A stretch of 64,000 bases of DNA. It comes from Paraburkholderia rhynchosiae (GTDB taxonomy: Bacteria; Pseudomonadota; Gammaproteobacteria; Burkholderiales; Burkholderiaceae). The position numbers and the translations under genes are program-made. Within the stretch, counting starts at the first letter, position 1; each line of letters starts with the position of its first letter. The stretch covers positions 186,001-250,000 of the forward strand of contig NZ_PNXY01000002.1 in assembly GCF_002879865.1 (NCBI RefSeq). The letters are read 5' to 3'. This document shows positions 1 through 13,479 of the stretch, in pieces. The notes beneath the pieces are model-generated. The model saw only the letters and a program-made list of their open reading frames with translations, had not been told where the DNA came from and ran no database searches.

Positions 1-374
1 AGGTAATCAAAGGGCTGCGTCGGCACCAGATTCATCGCGGCATCGCACATGCATTCAACGGCAGCTTCCAGCAGGCGCAGGCCTATATCGATCAGGGCAT
101 GCATCTCGGCTTCGGCGGCAATCTGACGTTTGAGCGCGCGCGACAGATTCGCCGGCTTGCGGAGCAATTGCCGTTCGACGCACTGGTCGTCGAGACCGAC
201 GCGCCCGACATCCCACCTTCATGGATCTACAGGCAGCGCAACTCGCCCGAGCAGATTCCCGGCATTGGCGCGGGTCTCGCCCAACTGCGCGGCATGGCCG
301 TCGACGAAGCCGCCCTAGGCACAACGGCTAACGCGCTCGCGGCACTGCCGCGGCTCGCACTTTCCTCTGCATAA
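1..374 (+). CDS. TatD family metal-dependent deoxyribonuclease, C-terminal part
   Basis: The gene is cut by the left edge of the window; its frame starts at base 3 and ends at the TAA at 372-374. About 123 residues remain. A His-Ala-Phe-Asn-Gly stretch near the left edge, a Gly-rich strand, and the sequence ETDAPDIPP followed by NSPEQIP match the end of the TatD TIM-barrel, where the Glu and Asp of ETD are metal ligands. TatD enzymes are cytoplasmic 3'-5' DNA exonucleases or amidohydrolase-like enzymes. The family call is firm; the exact substrate is not known from this fragment. Confidence 0.88.
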   Translation, partial: VIKGLRRHQIHRGIAHAFNGSFQQAQAYIDQGMHLGFGGNLTFERARQIRRLAEQLPFDALVVETDAPDIPPSWIYRQRNSPEQIPGIGAGLAQLRGMAVDEAALGTTANALAALPRLALSSA

Positions 375-492
375 TCGTTCACGTTGATCTGAGTGGTTCG
401 CGCCGGGCGAGACCCACGTCCGGCGGCATGCTGACGCCTGCGCGTTGTGCGCGGTGCGTCGCCTCGTCCGGTGCTTGGTGAGCGGAGGACGG

Positions 493-3219
493 ATGCGTGC
501 ATGGTGGTGTGGGTTTGCGTTGGGTGTCATCTGGCTTCAGCAACAGGCGGTGTTGCCGGGCTGGAGCGGCTGGTGTGCCGTGGTGTCGCTGGGCTTTGCG
601 GCGTTCGCTGCTGCAGTATGGAGTTTGCGGGGCTGCGGTTCGGTCGAACGTGACAGCGACACGGCGGACGCCTGTTCCTGGCTTCGACGCTTGCGTTCAT
701 TCGCCGGTTGGAGCGCGCTCTGGTGCGCGGCGATGTGCGCCGGCTTCGGCTTTGCCGCGTGGCGCGCGGAAATACGGCTCGCGGCGAGCTTGCCGCCCGC
801 ATGGGAAGGCCGCGACATCGATGTGATTGGCAGCATCAAAGGCTTGCCCGCGCGGGACGACAAGGGGACGCGTTTTCTCTTCGATGTCGAGTCGGTCGAG
901 ACGCTTGCCGTGGAACCGGACTCGCCGGCGCAGCTCATCTTTCCACGGGTGATTCAACTATCGTGGATCGCCGACGAAGCGCCGCCGCCGCCGCTCGAAC
1001 CCGGCGAGCGCTGGCGTCTGCGTGTGCGTCTCAAACGGCCGCACGGCAATGCGAACTTTGGCGTGCGCGATGCCGAAGCCGCGTTGCTCGCACGCAATGT
1101 GCGGGCCACCGGCTATGTGAGCGCGGCCGCTCAAGCGGTACGTTTGCGAGGAAATGCGCGCGGCGTCGGCGTGATCGTGGACCGCTGGCGCGCGGCGCTG
1201 CGGGCACGGATCGACACGGTGCTCGCGAGCGCCCCGCATCGCGGCATCGTCGTGGCGCTCGCGATCGGCGCGCAGGACGAAGTCAGCGCCGCCGACTGGC
1301 AGTTGATGCGCGCCACGGGCACGAGTCATCTGGTGGCGATTTCGGGTCTGTATATTGGCTTTGCCGCGGGTCTCGCGGCCTGGCTGGCGGGCGCATTCTG
1401 GCGGCGCTCCGGATGGATCGGTCGGAACTGGCCACTGTGGCTACCCGCGCAAATCGTCGCAGTGACGGGCGGGGCGTTGTTCGCCGCACTGCATGCCGCA
1501 TTGGCCGGCTTCAATGTGCCCGCCCAACGCGCGTTGTGGATGGCGGGCGTCGTCGCGCTCGCGTATGCGAGCGGGCGCAATATCGCGCGCTCGGTCGTGC
1601 TCGCATGGGCGCTCGGACTCGTGCTGCTGATCGATCCGTGGGCGGTGGTGTCGGCAGGATTCTGGTTGTCGTTCTGCGCGGTGGCGGCGATTCTCTTCGC
1701 GATTTCGGGGCGGCCGCGTGTGCAGAATCACGAGCAACATACGCATGAGATCGACCAAAGTGGCGACGCGCCCGGCAGACTGTCGCGCCTGCGAGCCGAT
1801 GCATGGCGACGCATTCGCGCCGTCGGCGAACGGCTGCGCGGCGCCGCGCATGTGCAGTTCGCGGTGACGGTCGCGCTTGCGCCGCTCACCGTCTACTGGT
1901 TCGCGCAGATTCCGCTGATCGGGCCGCTCGCGAACGCCTTTGCCATTCCGTGGGTGAGCCTGCTCGTTACGCCGTCGGTGCTCGCGGGCGTCGTGTTGCC
2001 CGCGCCGCTCGATGCGTACGCATTGCGGATCGCGCATGCGTTGCTCGGCGTGATGATCGCCGGATTGCAATCGATGTCAGGGCCTCGTTGGGTGCTCTGG
2101 TGGCTGCCCCAACCGGACATATGGACACTTGTCGCCGCCGCGGTCGGCGTACTCTGGTGCCTCGCGCCGCGCGGCTGGCCGCTGCGCTGGGCCGCGCCGC
2201 TGACGTGGCTGCCGCTGCTCGCGCCGGGGCCGTCCGGGCCGCCGCACGGCAGTTTCCGGCTGACCGCGCTGGACGTCGGCCAGGGTACGTCGGTGCTGGT
2301 AGAGACGGCACATCATGTGCTGCTGTTCGACACCGGTCCGGGACCGGAATCGACACACGCGGGCGAGCGAGTGGTCGTGCCGTTTTTACAGGCGCACGGC
2401 GTGAAGGTGCTGGATACGCTGATCGTCAGTCACGCCGACTCCGATCACTCGGGCGGCGCGCCGGCGGTACTCGATGCAATCGAGGTTCGTCAGATGGTCG
2501 CGGCTCTCGCGCCCGCCAATGCACTGTGGGCCAACGCGCGGCAACGCGGCGCGCAGACGCTGCCTTGCGCGGCGGGGCAGCGCTGGCAGTGGGACGGTGT
2601 CCAGTTCGCGATGCTCTGGCCCGATGCCGGGCCGCTGCAAGGCAAGCCGAACGCGCATTGCTGCGTCCTGAGCGTGAGCACGTTGCCGCGCGTGGGTTTG
2701 GCGTCGGCCGTGGGTGGTGCAACGCGTAGTGAGTCGGGCAGTGAATGGGACGGTAAGTCCGACAGTAACTCGGCCAATGAGTCGGCCAATGAGTCGGCCA
2801 ATGAGTCGCGTAATGATTCGAACGACACACGTCTTGCAGCGCTATTGACCGCCGACATCGAGGCGCCGGCCGAACGCATTCTGCTCTCGCGCGATCGCGA
2901 CATGCTGCGTGCTCAGGTGCTCGTCGTCCCGCATCATGGCAGCAAGACCTCGTCGACCGAACCGTTCCTCGATTCTATCGACCCGCTCATCGCGCTATTT
3001 CAGGTAGGCTATCGCAACCGGTTTCATCATCCCAGTGCGGGAGTGTTGGCGCGCTATTCGGCGCGGCATATCGAGCTTGGACGCAGCGATACGGACGGCG
3101 CGGTGCGCGTTCTCATCGATCCGGACTTTGCGGCGCGACGAAGTCCGCATGCGCCCGGCGCCGCACTGACAATCGAGCGTTATCGCGACACGCACCGGCG
3201 TTACTGGATGGATCGTTGA
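493..3219 (+). CDS. comEC: ComEC/Rec2 family DNA-internalization channel
   Basis: This inner-membrane channel carries single-stranded DNA into the cytoplasm during natural transformation. The 908-residue protein has an N-terminal membrane/OB-like region (about 20-190), a polytopic competence domain with GTSHLVAISG near residue 276, and a C-terminal metallo-beta-lactamase-like domain with HADSDHSGG near residue 647. The ATG at 493 follows GGAG at 483-486; an in-frame start at 445 would add 16 Arg-rich residues and lacks a good ribosome site. A low-complexity Ser/Asn/Glu insert with three exact 12-bp repeats sits in the MBL domain around residues 760-771, probably a surface loop. No other competence genes are in the window. 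Confidence 0.9.
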   Translation: MRAWWCGFALGVIWLQQQAVLPGWSGWCAVVSLGFAAFAAAVWSLRGCGSVERDSDTADACSWLRRLRSFAGWSALWCAAMCAGFGFAAWRAEIRLAASLPPAWEGRDIDVIGSIKGLPARDDKGTRFLFDVESVETLAVEPDSPAQLIFPRVIQLSWIADEAPPPPLEPGERWRLRVRLKRPHGNANFGVRDAEAALLARNVRATGYVSAAAQAVRLRGNARGVGVIVDRWRAALRARIDTVLASAPHRGIVVALAIGAQDEVSAADWQLMRATGTSHLVAISGLYIGFAAGLAAWLAGAFWRRSGWIGRNWPLWLPAQIVAVTGGALFAALHAALAGFNVPAQRALWMAGVVALAYASGRNIARSVVLAWALGLVLLIDPWAVVSAGFWLSFCAVAAILFAISGRPRVQNHEQHTHEIDQSGDAPGRLSRLRADAWRRIRAVGERLRGAAHVQFAVTVALAPLTVYWFAQIPLIGPLANAFAIPWVSLLVTPSVLAGVVLPAPLDAYALRIAHALLGVMIAGLQSMSGPRWVLWWLPQPDIWTLVAAAVGVLWCLAPRGWPLRWAAPLTWLPLLAPGPSGPPHGSFRLTALDVGQGTSVLVETAHHVLLFDTGPGPESTHAGERVVVPFLQAHGVKVLDTLIVSHADSDHSGGAPAVLDAIEVRQMVAALAPANALWANARQRGAQTLPCAAGQRWQWDGVQFAMLWPDAGPLQGKPNAHCCVLSVSTLPRVGLASAVGGATRSESGSEWDGKSDSNSANESANESANESRNDSNDTRLAALLTADIEAPAERILLSRDRDMLRAQVLVVPHHGSKTSSTEPFLDSIDPLIALFQVGYRNRFHHPSAGVLARYSARHIELGRSDTDGAVRVLIDPDFAARRSPHAPGAALTIERYRDTHRRYWMDR
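2770..2805 (+). repeat. 12-bp tandem repeat (3 exact copies) inside comEC
   Basis: The unit TCGGCCAATGAG occurs three times without change and encodes Ser-Ala-Asn-Glu repeats. Flanking codons (Asn-Ser before, Ser-Arg-Asn-Asp after) look like decayed copies, so the insert was probably longer or variable. Unit length keeps the reading frame when copies are gained or lost. Confidence 0.9.
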
Positions 3220-3449
3220 ACCGATTCAGAGCACGGCTGCATAGATTCGAAGGAGCGCAAAAGAACGCGCGGACGAAGTAGGTGGCCGGGAAATGAGGCG
3301 CGCTGCAAGCGGCTTAGTGAGCGCTGGGAGGGCACTCTACAACATTCGCGAGACAACCGCAGCACACCACACAACATCCAGTAGCACTTGCAAGACATTC
3401 ACATAGCGTCACCCGCCGTGCGAAAAAAACAGAACGGAGACAGCCGCAG

Positions 3450-6899
<3,450 letters not shown>

Positions 6900-6962
6900 T
6901 TCAGGTGTTTGCGGCGTGTCGGCTCGCGTCTTGAGCCGCTCGCCTAAGCGCGTCAGCGCTAA

Positions 6963-8300
<1,338 letters not shown>

Positions 8301-8367
8301 TGGTGGTTTGTTGCCTGTTTCCAGCGCTGACCGATGAGCCGGTATTTCTTCGTGTCTGATTGACCCT

Positions 8368-8396
8368 CGCCGCCCTGCGTACAGCGCAGGGCGGCG
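8368..8396 (+). other. strong hairpin between eno and ftsB
   Basis: A perfect 12-bp inverted repeat (arms 8368-8379 and 8385-8396, 5-base loop) ends 21 bases before the ftsB start. No T-tract follows, so it is not a classical terminator. It may protect the eno 3' end or modulate ftsB expression. Confidence 0.6.
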
Positions 8397-8417
8397 CGTA
8401 TCTATTGTGCTTACTTC

Positions 8418-8849
8418 ATGCGGCTCGTCACTGCTGTCCTGATCGTTCTGCTCGCGTTGATCCAGTACCCGCTCTGGTGGGGCCATGGCGGGTGGTTGCG
8501 CGTGCACGAGCTGCAGCAGCAACTCGCGCAGCAGGTGCAAAAGAACGCCGATTCGAAGCTGCGCAATGAGCGCATTCAGGGTGAGGTGCAGGACTTGCAG
8601 AACGGCACGGCTGCCGTCGAAGAGCGCGCCCGCTACGAAATGGGCATGGTCAAGGACGGCGAAGTGTTCGTGCAGTTCGTCTCACCGAACGCACCGTTGC
8701 CGACGGCGAACGCACCTTCGGCTTCCACCTCGACTCGCGGGGAAGTATCGGCTGCGCCGCTGCATGTGGTGCCGAATCCGGAATCGCGTGCGAAGCCCGA
8801 CCGCAAGCATGGCGGCAAGCCGGCAAAGGACAAGAAGCCCGCGCACTAA
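8418..8849 (+). CDS. ftsB: cell division protein FtsB (septum formation initiator)
   Basis: A bitopic divisome protein that forms the FtsQLB complex and activates septal peptidoglycan synthesis. The 143-residue sequence has a short cytoplasmic N terminus, one membrane segment at about residues 3-22, then a coiled coil rich in Gln/Leu heptads (about 28-70), and the conserved stretch around [14 protein letters not shown] Pro/Ala/Lys-rich tail of about 55 residues makes it longer than the E. coli protein (103). The eno-ftsB neighbourhood is widespread in proteobacteria and supports the call. Confidence 0.9.
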   Translation: MRLVTAVLIVLLALIQYPLWWGHGGWLRVHELQQQLAQQVQKNADSKLRNERIQGEVQDLQNGTAAVEERARYEMGMVKDGEVFVQFVSPNAPLPTANAPSASTSTRGEVSAAPLHVVPNPESRAKPDRKHGGKPAKDKKPAH

Positions 8850-8900
8850 ATCCGGCGACGATCGCGGGTTAGCGGCGGTTCAGTGAGAGGGCGAAAGAAA

Positions 8901-8926
8901 GGCGCGGTGAAAACCGCGCTTTTTTT
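8901..8926 (+). terminator. Rho-independent terminator after ftsB
   Basis: Eight-base stem (8901-8908 with 8913-8920, one G-T pair), GAAA tetraloop, then a run of T. It lies 50 bases beyond the ftsB stop and closes the pyrG-kdsA-eno-ftsB block ahead of a convergent gene. Confidence 0.88.
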
Positions 8927-8997
8927 CATCGCAAGCGTTCAGCATTGTGGTTGCGCGGCAAGATGGTGGCATCCGCTGGCCTTCGTCCGCACAAATA

Positions 8998-9378
8998 TCA
9001 CCAGCCCCAGTACGGCCCGTAACCGACGCCGACACCCGTGCCCCAGCCGTGCCCCCATCCACCGCCGTAATAGCTGCCGTACACACTGACGGGCGGCGCG
9101 TAGTAGCGCGACCATGCCTGCGCGGCGTTTTCAGCGGCAATTGCCTGGTTTTGTTCGGCCATGACCTGCTGATCGATTGCGTCGTAACGCTGGCGCTCGG
9201 CCGGCGTGAGCGGTTGCGCTGTGCCAGCCATGCCCGACTGATCCGCGGGTAGCCGGCTATAGATGGGCGAGGGGCCCGGCGGGTCCATCATGCAGCCCGT
9301 CAACGCGGTGGTCACGGCGAATGCCGTCAAAAGGCCAAGTGCGCGCGCGGGACGTAGCAACGAAGTAGGAATGCTCAT
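8998..9378 (-). CDS. small Gly/Tyr-rich lipoprotein, unknown function
   Basis: The 126-residue protein has a lipoprotein signal peptide with hydrophobic core at about residues 12-25 and lipobox LTGC, giving lipidated Cys29. The mature part holds a short Gln/Ala-rich helical segment (about 60-85) and a C terminus made almost only of Gly, Tyr and Trp (about 98-126), ending GPYWGW. I do not recognise a named family. Such Gly/Trp/Tyr tails occur in surface-exposed or peptidoglycan-near envelope proteins, but no role can be assigned. It is convergent with ftsB and separate from hslO (220-bp gap). Confidence 0.8.
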   Translation of the reverse strand: MSIPTSLLRPARALGLLTAFAVTTALTGCMMDPPGPSPIYSRLPADQSGMAGTAQPLTPAERQRYDAIDQQVMAEQNQAIAAENAAQAWSRYYAPPVSVYGSYYGGGWGHGWGTGVGVGYGPYWGW

Positions 9379-9598
9379 GTTCGGTCTCGATCGGTCGGAT
9401 ACCTAAGTAAAACATGCGCTGCATGCATCGCCAACGACTCAAAGCAAGGTCGCGCGACATCAACGATACCGCGCCGCCCATGCCGCTGAAAAGATGCGGG
9501 ACGGCGCGTGATTGAGTGCGCTAACAGAGGACGGCTGATTGGCTGACTCGTCGCCGGACGTCGCCGCAAGCGCGGAAACCGCGGCCAGCCAACCGTTT

Positions 9599-10549
9599 TT
9601 AGTGACGCTGCCCAGCGGCCGGCGTTACACCTTGTGAGAGTGCGTTGGCGACAAAAAGTTGCGCCACGTCGACCGGGTCGAACTCATACCGCTGGTTGCA
9701 GAACTCGCAATGAATCTCCACGTGGCCGCGCTCTGCGATCACGCCGTCCACTTCCTCGCGGCCGAGCATTTTCAGCATGGAGCCGACTTTCTCGCGCGAG
9801 CAGGTGCATTCGAAACGCGCCGTGGCCGGCTCGAAATGCTGGACGTTTTCTTGCCAGAAGAGCCGGCGGAACACCGTTTCCGGTTCTTCCTTCAGCAACT
9901 CGTCTTGCGACAGCGTGCCGCCGAGCGTGCAGACGCGTTCCCACGTATCCGCGTCGAGTTCGCCCGGATGCGGGACGATGCCGCCGTCGCCCGGCAGCTT
10001 TTGCAGCAGCATGCCGACCGCACGTTCGGAATTCGCTGCGAGCCACAGACGCGTGTCGAGCTGCTCGGAGTGATGCATGTAGTGCTCGAGCACTTCGGCC
10101 ATTGAATTGAGCGGACCATCCACGCCCGACAGCGGCACGATGCTTTGGTACGGTTGCTGGCCCGGCTTCTTGTTGTGCGGATCGAGCGTGATCACGCAGC
10201 GGCCGTGACCGCTAGCGTTGAGCAGTTCGACCATGGAGGTGGTCTCGCTGATCGTGCTGCCTTCGTCGCCGGAAAGCTTGGCGGTGGCGCGCATCGAAAG
10301 ATCGGAGCTGCATTGCACGACCAGCATCTTGGCCGGGCCGTCGCCGAAAATCTGCATGACCAGCGTGCCGTCGAACTTCAGATTCGCCGACAGCAGCGCG
10401 CATGCGGCCATCATTTCGCCGAGAATCGTCCGCACGGGCGCCGGATACTCGCGGCGGGTCAGCACTTCCTGCCACGTATTGCGCAGCGAAACGATTTCGC
10501 CGCGCACGGGCGCCGCGCTGAACATGAATTTTTGCAACTGGTCGCTCAC
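9599..10549 (-). CDS. hslO: redox-regulated chaperone Hsp33
   Basis: A cytoplasmic holdase activated by oxidation that binds unfolding proteins under oxidative stress. The 316-residue protein has the N-terminal substrate-binding domain and the C-terminal zinc redox switch with Cys248, Cys250, Cys281 and Cys284 (CxC-x30-CxxC). The chosen start is the GTG at 10549, preceded by GAGGA at a good distance; a longer in-frame ATG start at 10591 would add 14 residues without a ribosome site. The gene lies 65 bp downstream of the carbonic-anhydrase-like gene, so the two may share a transcript. Confidence 0.95.
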   Translation of the reverse strand: MSDQLQKFMFSAAPVRGEIVSLRNTWQEVLTRREYPAPVRTILGEMMAACALLSANLKFDGTLVMQIFGDGPAKMLVVQCSSDLSMRATAKLSGDEGSTISETTSMVELLNASGHGRCVITLDPHNKKPGQQPYQSIVPLSGVDGPLNSMAEVLEHYMHHSEQLDTRLWLAANSERAVGMLLQKLPGDGGIVPHPGELDADTWERVCTLGGTLSQDELLKEEPETVFRRLFWQENVQHFEPATARFECTCSREKVGSMLKMLGREEVDGVIAERGHVEIHCEFCNQRYEFDPVDVAQLFVANALSQGVTPAAGQRH

Positions 10550-10614
10550 AACTTTTCCTCTGTCGAATGGCGCGGCAAGGCGAGATGCCATGCAGTGCCG
10601 TGCGCGCCGGCTGA

Positions 10615-11139
10615 TTAGCCGATGCGCACGAGCTGCGCCTTGAAATACTCGCGGCGCTCGGCGTAACTTGCCGTGCCGCGCTGCATGTTGGCGATATCCG
10701 TCTCGGTCAGTTCGCGCACCACTTTGGCGGGCGCGCCGAGAATCAGCGAGTTGTCGGGAAACACCTTGCCTTCGGTGACGATCGCGCCCGCTCCAACCAG
10801 ACAGTTGCGGCCGATTACCGCGCCATTCAAGACCACCGCCTGAATTCCGATCAGCGAGCCTTCCTTGATCGTGCAGCCGTGCAGCATCACCTGGTGACCG
10901 ACGGTCACGTTCGGCTCGATCGTCAGCGGGAAGCCGGGGTCGGTGTGCAGAACCGCGCTCTCTTGCACGTTGCTACCCGCGCCCAGCGTGATCGGCTCGT
11001 TGTCGCCGCGAAGCGTCGCGCCGAACCAGACGCTGGAATTTTCCTCCAGCGTCACATTGCCGATGATGGTCGCCGAATCCGCGACGAATACGCTTTCGTG
11101 GATGGTTGGGGCGGCGTCGCCAAGCTTGTAAATGGTCAC
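10615..11139 (-). CDS. gamma-class carbonic anhydrase family protein
   Basis: A 174-residue left-handed parallel beta-helix protein built of hexapeptide repeats (for example VTLEENSSVW, VVLNGAVIGRN). Three His (65, 82, 87) occupy the zinc-ligand positions of the gamma carbonic anhydrase family, with Arg44, Asp46 and Gln59 as further conserved residues. Family members are trimeric; some hydrate CO2 while others (YrdA/PaaY-like) have weak or different activity, so the reaction is not certain. It precedes hslO on the same strand. Confidence 0.88.
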   Translation of the reverse strand: MTIYKLGDAAPTIHESVFVADSATIIGNVTLEENSSVWFGATLRGDNEPITLGAGSNVQESAVLHTDPGFPLTIEPNVTVGHQVMLHGCTIKEGSLIGIQAVVLNGAVIGRNCLVGAGAIVTEGKVFPDNSLILGAPAKVVRELTETDIANMQRGTASYAERREYFKAQLVRIG

Positions 11140-11480
11140 GGTGTCTCTTCTTGATCGGTCGTCGGGGGCGCGATGGGCCGCGGGCCTGTGTGGTGCGTCG
11201 TTTGACGGCTCGTCGGACGCCGCGGATTGTCGAATCGAGTATTGTAAACGGTTGTGTGGTTATGCCGCTTGGCGCGGTGGTGCCAGACGAGAAGCGGGGC
11301 AGTTGTGGCTGTTCGAATTGCTCCTGGCATCCGCTGACCGTTCGAGCGACCATGCGGTCCCGCGACGAAGATTCGCAGCGGAGGCTCTCGGGCAAACACA
11401 ACACTATCGTCGTGTCGGACCGTCCGCGACCTGCGCCGCTAACATTCCAACTTCCAGTGCCTTTCTCCAATTCCCTTCCG
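11140..11480 (+). other. intergenic region between divergent genes
   Basis: This 341-bp gap separates the carbonic-anhydrase-like gene (minus) from the DUF455 gene (plus), so it should hold promoters for both. I see no clear -35/-10 pair, no strong hairpin and no credible small gene. The DUF455 frame stays open through it, so an upstream start for that gene is possible but has no ribosome-site support. Confidence 0.5.
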
Positions 11481-12392
11481 ATGATGCCCGCCGTTTCTCC
11501 CGCTCCCTCGGCGCCGTCCGCTCGGTCCGCGCCTGCTACCGGCAGCCCGCCGCTCTGTGCGCGCACCGCAGCGCTGGGCGCGTTACGCGAAGCCGACCCG
11601 GCCACCAAGGCGAGCGCGACGCGCGCGTTGTATGCGGCCGTGCTCGACGGCAGCCTGCCGTGCCCCGCAGACCTCGAACTCGATGAACCGCCTGAACTGC
11701 CGGGCCGGCCGGCCCGGCCGGAACTCGTCGAGCCGCGCAAGCTCGGGCGGCGCAACATGCAATCGCCGCAAGGGCGGGCGGTCCTGCTGCACGCGCTCGC
11801 GCACATCGAGTTCAACGCGATCAACCTCGCGCTCGACGCCGTGTGGCGCTTCCCCGGCATGCCCGCCGCCTTCTATACCGACTGGCTTAAGGTCGCCGCC
11901 GAAGAGGCGTACCACTTTTCGCTGCTGAGCGCGCGGCTCGCGGAATACGGCCACGCATACGGCGACTTTCCAGCCCACGACGGCCTCTGGGATATGTGCG
12001 AGCGGACTCGCGGCGACGTGCTCGCGCGCATGGCGCTGGTTCCGCGCACGCTTGAAGCCCGCGGTTTGGACGCGTCGCCGCCCATCCGCGCGCGTCTGCA
12101 ACAGGCGGGAGACCACGCATCGGCGGCAATTCTCGACGTGATTCTGCGCGACGAAATCGGCCATGTGCTGATCGGCAATCGCTGGTTTCGCCATCTGTGC
12201 GACAACGGCGGCCTCGACTCGCACGTCACCTACACGCGCCTTGCCGAGCAGTATCGCGCGCCGAAATTGCGTGGTCCGTTCAATTTTGAAGCGCGCCGCG
12301 ACGCCGGTTTCGACGAGGCCGAGCTTGCCGAACTGACGGCGCTCGCCGGTCTCGACGGCGAGCAGACAGCGCCATCCGGTACTACCGACTGA
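11481..12392 (+). CDS. DUF455 ferritin-like domain protein
   Basis: About 303 residues. After a Pro/Ala-rich N terminus (1-25), the DUF455 region carries the ferritin-like metal-binding pattern: HIEFNAINLALD, AAEEAYHF and RDEIGHVLIGNRWF place Glu/His residues on successive helices as in di-iron proteins. Members are soluble and of unknown biochemical role; some resemble the tRNA hydroxylase MiaE. Start chosen at the tandem ATG (11481/11484); no strong ribosome site is visible. It is followed closely by an alpha/beta hydrolase with its own promoter-like box. Confidence 0.8.
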   Translation: MMPAVSPAPSAPSARSAPATGSPPLCARTAALGALREADPATKASATRALYAAVLDGSLPCPADLELDEPPELPGRPARPELVEPRKLGRRNMQSPQGRAVLLHALAHIEFNAINLALDAVWRFPGMPAAFYTDWLKVAAEEAYHFSLLSARLAEYGHAYGDFPAHDGLWDMCERTRGDVLARMALVPRTLEARGLDASPPIRARLQQAGDHASAAILDVILRDEIGHVLIGNRWFRHLCDNGGLDSHVTYTRLAEQYRAPKLRGPFNFEARRDAGFDEAELAELTALAGLDGEQTAPSGTTD

Positions 12393-12449
12393 GCAAAGAC
12401 GGAGGTTCCTTTTGCAATCCGCCGCGCGCGCGTCGTCCAATTATCTCGT

Positions 12450-12455
12450 TATAAT
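12450..12455 (+). promoter_or_regulatory. candidate -10 box before the 12488 hydrolase gene
   Basis: A perfect TATAAT lies 32 bases before the start codon, between two same-strand genes. No good -35 element is at the usual spacing. Confidence 0.4.
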
Positions 12456-12487
12456 CGAACGACCATTCTTTTTTGGCGCATCCAATC

Positions 12488-13372
12488 ATGAACCTTTCCC
12501 GGTCTGAGTTCGTCGCCGTGCGCGGCGTCCGTTTGCACGTACGGCGTTGGGGCAATCCCGAGGCGCCGATGCTGTTCATGCTGCACGGCTGGATGGACGT
12601 GGCGGCTTCGTTCCAGTTCGTGGTCGATGCGCTGAGCGGCGACTGGCAGGTCATCGCGCCGGACTTGCGCGGCTTCGGCCTGTCGGACTGGCCGGTCGCG
12701 CAAAGCGGCGGCGGCCACTACTGGTTCCACGACTACCTCGCCGATCTCGACGTTTTGCTCGACCACTATGCGCCGACCGGCCAGGTTGATCTCGTTGGCC
12801 ATAGTCTCGGCGCGAACATCGTGTGCCTGTATGCGGGCGCGCGGCCGGAGCGCGTGCGGCGCGTGGTGGACCTTGAAGGCTTCGGACTCGCGCCTTCGCA
12901 TGCGGCTCAGGCGCCGAAACGTCTGCAAAACTGGCTCGACGAGTTGCGCGATCCGCCGCAACTGAAGCGCTACGCGTCGCTCGACGAGGTCGCCGGGCGC
13001 CTCATCAAGACGAACCCGCGCCTGGCGCCGGCACGCGCGGAGTTCCTTGCGAAGCATTGGTCGAAGCCGGACGGCGACGGGCGTTTCATGCTGCTCGCGG
13101 ACCCGGCGCACAAGCTGCGCGGGCCGACGCTGTACCGTCTGGACGAGGTAATGGCCGTGTGGCGTAAGGTGAGCGCGAAAGTGCTGCACGTGGAGGCCGC
13201 GAACTCCCAGACGCTCGCGACCATTGCCGGCGAGATTCCGCTCGACGAATTCAAGGCGCGGTTTCAGGCGTTCCCCGACTGGCGCGAAAGCATCATCGAC
13301 GAAGCGGGGCATATGGTGCACCACGACCAGCCGGAGCAGGTGGCGGCGCTGATCGAGCGATTCTGCGCCTAA
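12488..13372 (+). CDS. alpha/beta hydrolase
   Basis: A 294-residue alpha/beta-fold hydrolase. HGW at 33-35 forms the oxyanion region, the nucleophile elbow GHSLGAN gives Ser106, and His in DEAGHMVHHDQPEQV near the C terminus is the likely base. The DLRGFGLSD motif at about 59-67 is typical of the epoxide hydrolase/haloperoxidase-like group. ATG at 12488 is preferred to the in-frame TTG at 12473. No signal peptide. Substrate unknown. It follows the DUF455 gene, but no shared pathway is evident. Confidence 0.85.
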   Translation: MNLSRSEFVAVRGVRLHVRRWGNPEAPMLFMLHGWMDVAASFQFVVDALSGDWQVIAPDLRGFGLSDWPVAQSGGGHYWFHDYLADLDVLLDHYAPTGQVDLVGHSLGANIVCLYAGARPERVRRVVDLEGFGLAPSHAAQAPKRLQNWLDELRDPPQLKRYASLDEVAGRLIKTNPRLAPARAEFLAKHWSKPDGDGRFMLLADPAHKLRGPTLYRLDEVMAVWRKVSAKVLHVEAANSQTLATIAGEIPLDEFKARFQAFPDWRESIIDEAGHMVHHDQPEQVAALIERFCA

Positions 13373-13479
13373 CGTCGGCGGAGAGTCGGCAGAAACCTCA
13401 GCGGCCCAACCTGGCGGCGCGAGATTGCTCTGCGTTCACTTACTGCGTTGCAGTAAAATGCTCGCAGAACCTTCTCCAC

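Noticed and set aside
3294..3407. Small frame of 37 codons between comEC and the hydrolase gene
   Set aside because: It has no proper ribosome site, no hydrophobic or conserved-looking segment, and unusual codon use for this genome.
9538..9592. Inverted repeat downstream of hslO
   Set aside because: The arms (about seven bases) are far apart and there is no T-run, so a terminator is not supported.
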